64,000 nt of DNA from an uncultured Poribacteria bacterium (GTDB lineage: Bacteria > Poribacteria > WGA-4E > PCPOR2b), in assembly GCA_958296125.1 (NCBI GenBank), contig OY282444.1:5007266-5071265 (forward strand), read 5' to 3'. Positions 60,001 through 64,000 of the stretch are shown in pieces; positions within the stretch are counted from its first letter, which is position 1; every line of letters starts with the position of its first letter. The position numbers were made by a program, and so were the translations under genes. Below the pieces are notes generated by a model. That model did no database searches. It was not told the origin of the DNA and was given only the letters and a program-made list of their open reading frames with translations.

Positions 60001-62560
60001 CAATCAGGGAGATATATTTGCGGCCGCCGCGTTCACGGTCATACCCGCATCAGCAGATGACCTCCAAATCAGTATTGCTCCGCTCTCTGACAGAGATACG
60101 ACGCACGACTTTTCTGATGCTTCGATCGGAGCGGGAACGGTTGTGTCGTTGATCGCACACCGTGGGAAAGAGGTTGTTCAGCCGACATGGACGGTGAACC
60201 CTAGTGAGCTCGGTTCGGCCTCTGCCGACGGTGTGTTGATCGCTCGTCAAGCGGGGAAGGGCACTATCACAGCAGCACTCGATGGCACTTCTACACAGAT
60301 TTCGATCCAGGTCACTCCGGGGGCATTGGCGATGTTGCGGCTTAAACCACAGATTGTCTCTATCCGCTCAAAAGCCGAACCGCAGACGTTTTCCCTGGAG
60401 GGGTTCGATCTCTACAGCAATCTGCTATCTCCGTCTGATTATGCGCCGCCCCGTTGGTCAGTAACCGGCGGCATTGGCACTATAAATGCCGCCGGCGTTT
60501 TTACGCCAGCGCAGATTGCCTTGGATACAGCGGTCACTGGCACTGTTGTTGCCGCTTCGGAAGGAATCTACGGCAGTGCAAGCATCACCGTCGTCTCCGG
60601 AGTTGGTGAATTAGCAGCACTCAGCCTGCTCCCTGAGTTCACCCGAGTGGCTGCAAATGGATTAATTCAAATCCAGATACTCGGACGGGCTGAGGATGGG
60701 AACCTACTTCCCTCGCTTGATACCCCAATTTCCCTATACCTCATGCCGAACATTGGATCCGTTGAAGGCACCGGGGCTCGATGGCTTTATCGCGCCCCCA
60801 CTCATTTACCAATTGAATCAGAGCGCGTTGTTAGCCTAAGGGCAGAGACAGCAGCGGCGGTCCCAATTGTTTCTCCAGCTGTACAGCTCACACTTTTCCC
60901 CGGGGAACTCGCAAAATTGCAAATTGAACCTGAGCAGGTCACAATCAGAGCGGGAGATGTTCAAGCATTTCGACTGACAGGCACGGATGCTTTCGGAAAC
61001 GTCATCAAATCCATACCCGAACCCCCAGTTTGGAATTTATCCCAGCCACGCGGTGCCCTTGCGGATACGACACCAGAGGGAGTTGTTTACACTGCCGAAA
61101 CGGTCGGCACCACCCTTCTCACAACTCGCTCTGGAAACATCACAGTTTCCGCACCCATTCAGGTTATTCCGGGTGAATTGGTATCCCTAACGCTCTCCCC
61201 CAAAACGGCAGCGGTCATAGCGGGGGGCGAGGTTGAATTTCGTCTGAACGGCATTGATGCACACGGTAACCGCGTTGATGATTTAGAGGCGACATGGCGC
61301 GTCATCGGATTCGCGAACGCTATGAGCATAAGCCTGAGTCCTAGCACTCCGAATCGTCGTGTGTGGAAACCGACGTATGTTGGGCAGGGACATATTGAAG
61401 CACGTTGGACAGACGCTGTGACGGGCAAAACCCTCACAGCGCGGGCACCATTACAAGTCATTCCTGGCAAGCTAGCTTCGCTGGAAATGCAATTAGGGGG
61501 GGAGGACGGTTTATTGCAACGTCCATACGTCTTAATCTCTGGTACTCTATACCCACTCAAAGCAATGGGACGGGATGCGTTTGATAACGCCATCAATGTC
61601 GATGTGACATGGCAAGTCGACGGGAATCTCGGACAGATTGTGCTCCCTCACCAAGCCCCGATGCTGTCGGTTCGTTCCGATCCCGATTCCGGTGAAGGAC
61701 TGCCTCTGTTAGAAGCAATTTTCGTCGGCGAAGGTCGCTTGAGCACTAATGCCGGTGAGGTCAGTACCGTGGAAAAAATCACGATTCGTCCAACGGTTGT
61801 GCCCATTGGCAGAGCGGGTGGACAGATCAAAAGCCCTGCGGGCATTGCCCTCAACATCCCCGCAAGGGCGTTCACTGCTAAACGTAACGTTGAAATCTCG
61901 ATTATCAAATCGCCCGGCACAACGTTACCGGCACAGCGGGAGGATTCGCTAGGCAAAGAAATTTACACGCGCTCACCCCAAATTGCTCGCGTCGTTGAAA
62001 TCCGTCCCCACAAAGCTATCCTGAAACACCCCGCCCAATTAACTTTTTCTTACGCTCGTCCGATTGTGAATGAATTTGACTCGACAAAACTCAGTTTATA
62101 TTTCTGGGATGATTTTCAGGAGAAGTGGATACCGATAAGCAGCCGCGTAGACCGTGATGCGAAAACGGTGTCAGCAAGCATCAACCATTTCGCCCCTTAT
62201 ACGCTCATGGAGTCGGATCAGGTGATTCCGCCCTCAGATTCATTGCGCATTGATGCCATCAGACTCAACCCACCTGTATTTTATGCTCCCGAAACGAATC
62301 GACTCACAATCGAGTATCTCCTCAACGCTCCAGATTCCAACGAGGCGAATGTGACGATTGAAATCTTTGACTTCCACGACCAGCCCGTTGTCACAATACT
62401 CAAGGATGCGCCACGACGCATCGGGCGTAATGCAGAGCAGTGGGACGGACGAACCGAAAGTACCGAAATCGTACGAAATGGGCGATATGTCCTGTTGATC
62501 ACCGCTGAAGCAGGGGGCGAGACGGTTTCGGAAATAGAATTGCTGGTTGTCTTTAAGTAA
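54044..62560 (+). CDS. Giant secreted protein with about 18 Ig-like repeats
   Basis: 2838 residues from ATG 54044 (the frame is open to 53996). A signal peptide (FPLRITIFSLFLSIFATADA) is followed by a carboxypeptidase-regulatory-like domain (LTINVRDRAGNPISSARVQI), more beta domains, three Ig-like domains each starting near a P-x-I motif (about 460-780), and then about 18 bacterial Ig-like repeats of roughly 90-110 residues with the core W-S-V-x-G-G-x-G-x-I and IATxxG (for example PIWSVRGGVGTV, PHWSVIGGVGVI, PRWSVTGGIGTI). Near the end lie a ZU5-like domain (AGGQIKSPAGIALNIPARAF) and a FlgD-like Ig domain (AEQWDGRTESTEIVRNGRYV). It is probably a surface adhesin or cell-contact protein. Repeats are diverged, not recent duplicates. 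Confidence 0.85.
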   Translation: MMTRKLPFVRFSATFPLRITIFSLFLSIFATADAALTINVRDRAGNPISSARVQIFPGTLHPDSDTEPIPPPTPRIDGLIGFVTDNRGRVAVDLPTGQYSVVAFSDDSHFLIVRETNAPGETTLSLAETLPVTIEGVGERFNRSAPLVGARVSFRPNQRVLGFVGLLNNDGALQAYISPGHYHVVITGSIALHYVVLEDQIITPPQTTIRFDGAVQPTAQLQLDLPPTTGIALVEVLGTNISHEFVDIVESSIGYDAAYTEAATLVIGPNANPMRLTTGLTYQLNLSYVVDLEEVFYAYYAYEIRVNALPVDAPRSYIIGNSGSQPFTLKITNNRQTTDHGSMSQELTDHSSGIFGDKSEYQPGDFVIIRYEIIDTRGNQLYRFFNFSSARLLFPFVTVRDPNGVIIASNPITRELPEVFFQFKFRLPPSAQPGVYTTNVSLDTKMYGRLADRFNFRVVPKTDRTPPRIANVKAPKTAQANTLIKLSARVQDESGVNKLTLNISASDLLEDGPGSRSELTLIPIPLPNNRYEWDLPVGTILPSPSVKGGESTILRWQIIGIDAFGNQSTRSGEIEILDTMRPTIEHTPVATAEIGLELPMTAIVSDNVNVAEIIVSYQNAQMTTFAQQPMDESVHWQPPKSSRDSRFTLRVPASVLMGNELRYFLRATDSAGNGRRLPAKGAFTVKLRDTTSPIIYHTPVTTSTVEPIEIGAVVIDNDAVDTVALNYHQIGEPAIKRIPMQRVEGPLFTSGVADTYTATLPSLRPLTDSTGVAYFLDAQDRSGNRARLPTGEESYQIQLESYPAIVRLELFPESSPANPLTVPVGSMQSFQLRVIDADGHIVPSLAIWSVTSGIGEIDQDGQFYAEIRADRIGQVIATIPALDTVTKNSPSAPDARSGLRSMAVTAWVQLTPAPAEHLLIEADGQSRGAFPGRLALVHPPQGNIFPVLHIPAGTPQAFQTHVLDAYGNARAHTVRWQVEGGIGEMVKDTFHAQTVGRGQLIATAGRLSRAWDIEVTFGTLAELVIHPRTLNLRAGERQQLSATGVDTSGNRVPISPIWSVRGGVGTVRDAIFFADNTGEGAIIATLGDWTATAQVRVTPGVLTWITTDPFITYLPVSTNKFTYTHQFIASGWDAARNPVPIRNLRWTVDAAAGRIDTTGLIHSINQANAQALGNIVINGTVMAMGESETGKRASPGRGVVVIQNAPSGPIQRLEVTLKGFDQFLNRFTLAVGESQKLEAVGVAENNQRVSVSPHWSVIGGVGVIQPDGLFIATQPGTGTAIATDRGRTARMPIEVTQGVLDSLMIYPPVLTLFVGESFPLSVSGTDAYGNPISMAGNKPIWSVTSPQSNQDNNLSPQTAATIDTNGLLTAVYPGASEIEVRIGNIAAQAQLFVYPRIPESTNQLSQSGHRGVAVHGSRFTPFIEVYPNPLQIEPGRTQQFRAYSREASGNRVELANAVWSVTNGLGSIDTRGLFNAQNIGEGHIIATFEGRIGKAYLAVEDTEARQPLRDLIIIPQSPVTLTVGDTQLFYTLGVFEPLRSNTEGLGPPPKQVQPLLAAWNVSGGIGVIDAMGRFTAVTPGQGEVRGTVNGVSTACPVTVRPFSSPFVGFPATRSGEESEGSASLPHFGRKVGDFIAFHVSPESAHVRAGNSLRFTSIGIDAAGNRSHVLPSWQLIADTDIGRMQANGRFVANRVGVGRIVAQLAGSVLPVQQIMIEVLPNRAAFAHLDPSGVVVNGTSTSGVALELIAFDRRGNRTEIPPEQVRWKVVGGVGSILSDNTQAIFNPIPNSSIDRVGEVIAHLPNANLIGRARIFRYAMSEEIVQAWIEPNEINLSPGEQYPLNWITQDTDGRLVESTPAWEVIDARHGSLSGASLLTIDSNAPVGETLRVIGTVVAAGREIRAEGRVRIIAPPLDRIELENLTGKSTLMTGESIHFRAHGFDRRGNPIALSPKWAVNPALGTVEPNAANSSEATLIATSAGVGSVWVNQGDIFAAAAFTVIPASADDLQISIAPLSDRDTTHDFSDASIGAGTVVSLIAHRGKEVVQPTWTVNPSELGSASADGVLIARQAGKGTITAALDGTSTQISIQVTPGALAMLRLKPQIVSIRSKAEPQTFSLEGFDLYSNLLSPSDYAPPRWSVTGGIGTINAAGVFTPAQIALDTAVTGTVVAASEGIYGSASITVVSGVGELAALSLLPEFTRVAANGLIQIQILGRAEDGNLLPSLDTPISLYLMPNIGSVEGTGARWLYRAPTHLPIESERVVSLRAETAAAVPIVSPAVQLTLFPGELAKLQIEPEQVTIRAGDVQAFRLTGTDAFGNVIKSIPEPPVWNLSQPRGALADTTPEGVVYTAETVGTTLLTTRSGNITVSAPIQVIPGELVSLTLSPKTAAVIAGGEVEFRLNGIDAHGNRVDDLEATWRVIGFANAMSISLSPSTPNRRVWKPTYVGQGHIEARWTDAVTGKTLTARAPLQVIPGKLASLEMQLGGEDGLLQRPYVLISGTLYPLKAMGRDAFDNAINVDVTWQVDGNLGQIVLPHQAPMLSVRSDPDSGEGLPLLEAIFVGEGRLSTNAGEVSTVEKITIRPTVVPIGRAGGQIKSPAGIALNIPARAFTAKRNVEISIIKSPGTTLPAQREDSLGKEIYTRSPQIARVVEIRPHKAILKHPAQLTFSYARPIVNEFDSTKLSLYFWDDFQEKWIPISSRVDRDAKTVSASINHFAPYTLMESDQVIPPSDSLRIDAIRLNPPVFYAPETNRLTIEYLLNAPDSNEANVTIEIFDFHDQPVVTILKDAPRRIGRNAEQWDGRTESTEIVRNGRYVLLITAEAGGETVSEIELLVVFK
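55973..55993 (+). repeat. Heptamer repeat, three degenerate units, in the giant gene
   Basis: GACTCAC, GTTTCAC, GCTTCGC in 7-nt register; translated as part of SRDSRFTLRVP. Confidence 0.55.
58281..58301 (+). repeat. Heptamer repeat CGGTTCA x3 in the giant gene
   Basis: Three perfect 7-nt units between two Ig-like repeats, translated as AVHGSRFT. The unit is one base off the GTTTCAC family (GGTTCAC). Confidence 0.75.
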
Positions 62561-62643
62561 AGCGCGACATGAAACGTGATACCCAAGAATCAAACATGCT
62601 GCTAGCCTTTTCACTTTGATGTTGCAATTTTATCTTCGTGATG

Positions 62644-62865
62644 TTACGATTGTTGATAAAAAAAGCCAAGACAAATTTTGCACAGGAAAATAAGATGCAA
62701 TCTTTTGTTCATATAAAGAAAAAATGGTGCAAAAGCCAGATCGCGCCTTAATAGTGCAGAAAAATCGGCTGTGGTTTTTATTCTTTCAAATTTTTTATAA
62801 GGATCGTAGTTAAGGATAACTGATAAGTTTTCCTCAATAACAGCGCGGAGTTCTGTGTCTATCAT
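62644..62865 (-). CDS. Small orphan gene
   Basis: 73 residues from ATG 62865, with GGAGG five bases upstream, which supports translation. I do not recognise it. The first 50 residues are charged and helical (MIDTELRAVIEENLSVILNY); the last 20 are hydrophobic with two cysteines and could be a tail anchor. It sits alone between the giant gene and a divergent oxidoreductase gene. Confidence 0.5.
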   Translation of the reverse strand: MIDTELRAVIEENLSVILNYDPYKKFERIKTTADFSALLRRDLAFAPFFLYMNKRLHLIFLCKICLGFFYQQS

Positions 62866-62962
62866 CTGCCCCTCCAAATCCAATGAAAAGGATACGGATT
62901 TAGTCCACCTATTGTTACGTGCGGGATGACATCCGGTTTCAGTTAAACAAGGAGAGCAAATC

Positions 62963-64000
62963 ATGACCAACGCAACCTACCGAGCGGGCATCATCGGGCT
63001 CGGTTTTATCGGCGGGGCAGACCAAGTCTCCGGAGATGCCCTCGGTCAGCATGTCAGTGGCCTCGATGGCACACATTTCGATGCCCTATCCAATCATCCC
63101 CGCGTTAATTTGGTCGCCGGTAGCAGCCGCAATGCTGGACGGCGAGAACGCTTCGCGCAACGCATGGATGCAGCAATCTACGCCGACTGGAAGGCGATGC
63201 TGGCGCAAGAAACACTCGACATTGTGAGCGTAGCAACGTATGCGCCGGTTCATGCAGAAATCACCGTTGCCTGCGCCGAACAGGGAATTCGCGCTATCTA
63301 CTGTGAAAAGCCGATAGCGACACGGCTCCCAGATGCAGAACAGATGGTTAAGGCATGTGACGAAGCGGGTGCGCTTTTGGTCCTCAATCACCAACGACGG
63401 TTCAACCTCAACCACCGATCCCTACGAGATTTTATCGCTGCAGATGGTTTAGGAGAATTGACTTCTGCGTCGCTGCAGTGGGGATCTGGCAGGCTGGGAA
63501 ATGTTGGCACGCATATGATTGACGCACTCCTTATGCTCACCGGTCAAAAGATCCAAGCCGTCTCCGCGACACTTGACCTCGCCGGCAAACCCGACTGTCG
63601 TGGTCCAGAATTTCGTGACCCCGGCGGGTGGGGTGTCATCAGATTAGAGGGCGGAATCGTAGTAACAGTTGACGCAGGAGACTACGCCAAAGTTCCGGGA
63701 CGAATCATCCTCAACGGCACCGAGGGTCGCGCTATCTCCGATGGCAGCAGTGTAACCTTTGAATACTGGGACGGACGTGGGGAACATTGGGGCAGCACCA
63801 GCAATGGAGTGACAGGGATGGACCGAGCGGTCACAGAAATTGTGGCGTGGCTTGATGATGGAACGGAATTTCCGTATGCTGCATCCGGAGCTGTCGATAC
63901 GATGGAAACCATTGTCGGCTTTCACGCCTCACACGGTCGGAACGCAGCGTGGACGGAGCTTCCACTGTCGGGTTCAGACCGTGAGCGCGAAGTCCTCTGC
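62963..64000 (+). CDS. Gfo/Idh/MocA family oxidoreductase (3' truncated by window end)
   Basis: 346 codons visible without a stop, ATG 62963 behind AAGGAGA. Rossmann motif GLGFIGGADQ, the EKP signature IYCEKPIATRLPDAEQMV, then NHQRRFNLNH and GNVGTHMIDALLMLTG. It is a third, distinct member of the family in the window. Substrate unknown. Confidence 0.9.
   Translation, partial: MTNATYRAGIIGLGFIGGADQVSGDALGQHVSGLDGTHFDALSNHPRVNLVAGSSRNAGRRERFAQRMDAAIYADWKAMLAQETLDIVSVATYAPVHAEITVACAEQGIRAIYCEKPIATRLPDAEQMVKACDEAGALLVLNHQRRFNLNHRSLRDFIAADGLGELTSASLQWGSGRLGNVGTHMIDALLMLTGQKIQAVSATLDLAGKPDCRGPEFRDPGGWGVIRLEGGIVVTVDAGDYAKVPGRIILNGTEGRAISDGSSVTFEYWDGRGEHWGSTSNGVTGMDRAVTEIVAWLDDGTEFPYAASGAVDTMETIVGFHASHGRNAAWTELPLSGSDREREVLC

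Overview
This window looks like a chromosomal segment of a diderm, uncultured bacterium, most likely a member of Candidatus Poribacteria. The reasons are inferential. The first gene ends in the NYPNPFNPETWIPYQLA-type C-terminal domain and carries a cohesin and a dockerin. Three Gfo/Idh/MocA oxidoreductases and a ceramidase-like hydrolase are present. The 16S gene has a divergent 5' end. A diderm envelope is clear from bamA, ompH/skp, lpxD, lnt, lolCE/lolD and lptF/lptG.

Layout. 1-1306: 3' part of a secreted cohesin/dockerin protein. 1353-1589: IS3-type transposase remnant. 1784-5354: an overlapping two-gene accessory module, a small protein with a HEPN-like RX5H motif followed by a 980-residue helical solenoid protein; I know no named system for it. 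5424-13011: housekeeping genes lnt, prfB (with its programmed +1 frameshift), lysS, lolCE, lolD and ilvE. 13056-17248: bamA-ompH-lpxD. 17460-21518: two Gfo/Idh oxidoreductases, a small hypothetical protein and a ceramidase-like protein. 21684-24907 (minus): ECF sigma, zinc-finger anti-sigma and TPR operon. 25165-30151 (minus): yebC-ruvC-ruvA-ruvB-queA-yajC, then thiE. 30271-35599 (minus): a complete rRNA operon in the order promoter, boxA, 16S, tRNA-Ile, tRNA-Ala, 23S, 5S, terminator. 35641-39697 (minus): a three-subunit molybdenum hydroxylase with a MoaD/ThiS-like gene downstream.

40624-50567 (minus) holds lptF and lptG, normally neighbours, here separated by about 7.6 kb of defence DNA. That DNA is a type I restriction-modification locus (hsdM, hsdS, hsdR) carrying a ThsB-like TIR gene overlapped by a three-helix membrane protein between hsdM and hsdS. 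An intact VapB-like gene and a truncated PIN toxin lie between hsdS and hsdR. 50893-53955 (plus): a bactofilin-like membrane protein, a BatA-like VWA protein and a NucS-like nuclease. 54044-62560: one giant secreted protein with about 18 Ig-like repeats. 62644-62865: a small orphan gene. 62963-64000: the 5' part of a third Gfo/Idh oxidoreductase.

The best candidates for something undescribed are the HEPN-like/solenoid pair, the TIR/membrane-protein pair inside the hsd locus, and a heptanucleotide (GTTTCAC) repeat that is translated inside several unrelated proteins. All functional statements rest on reading motifs by eye; no database search was run.
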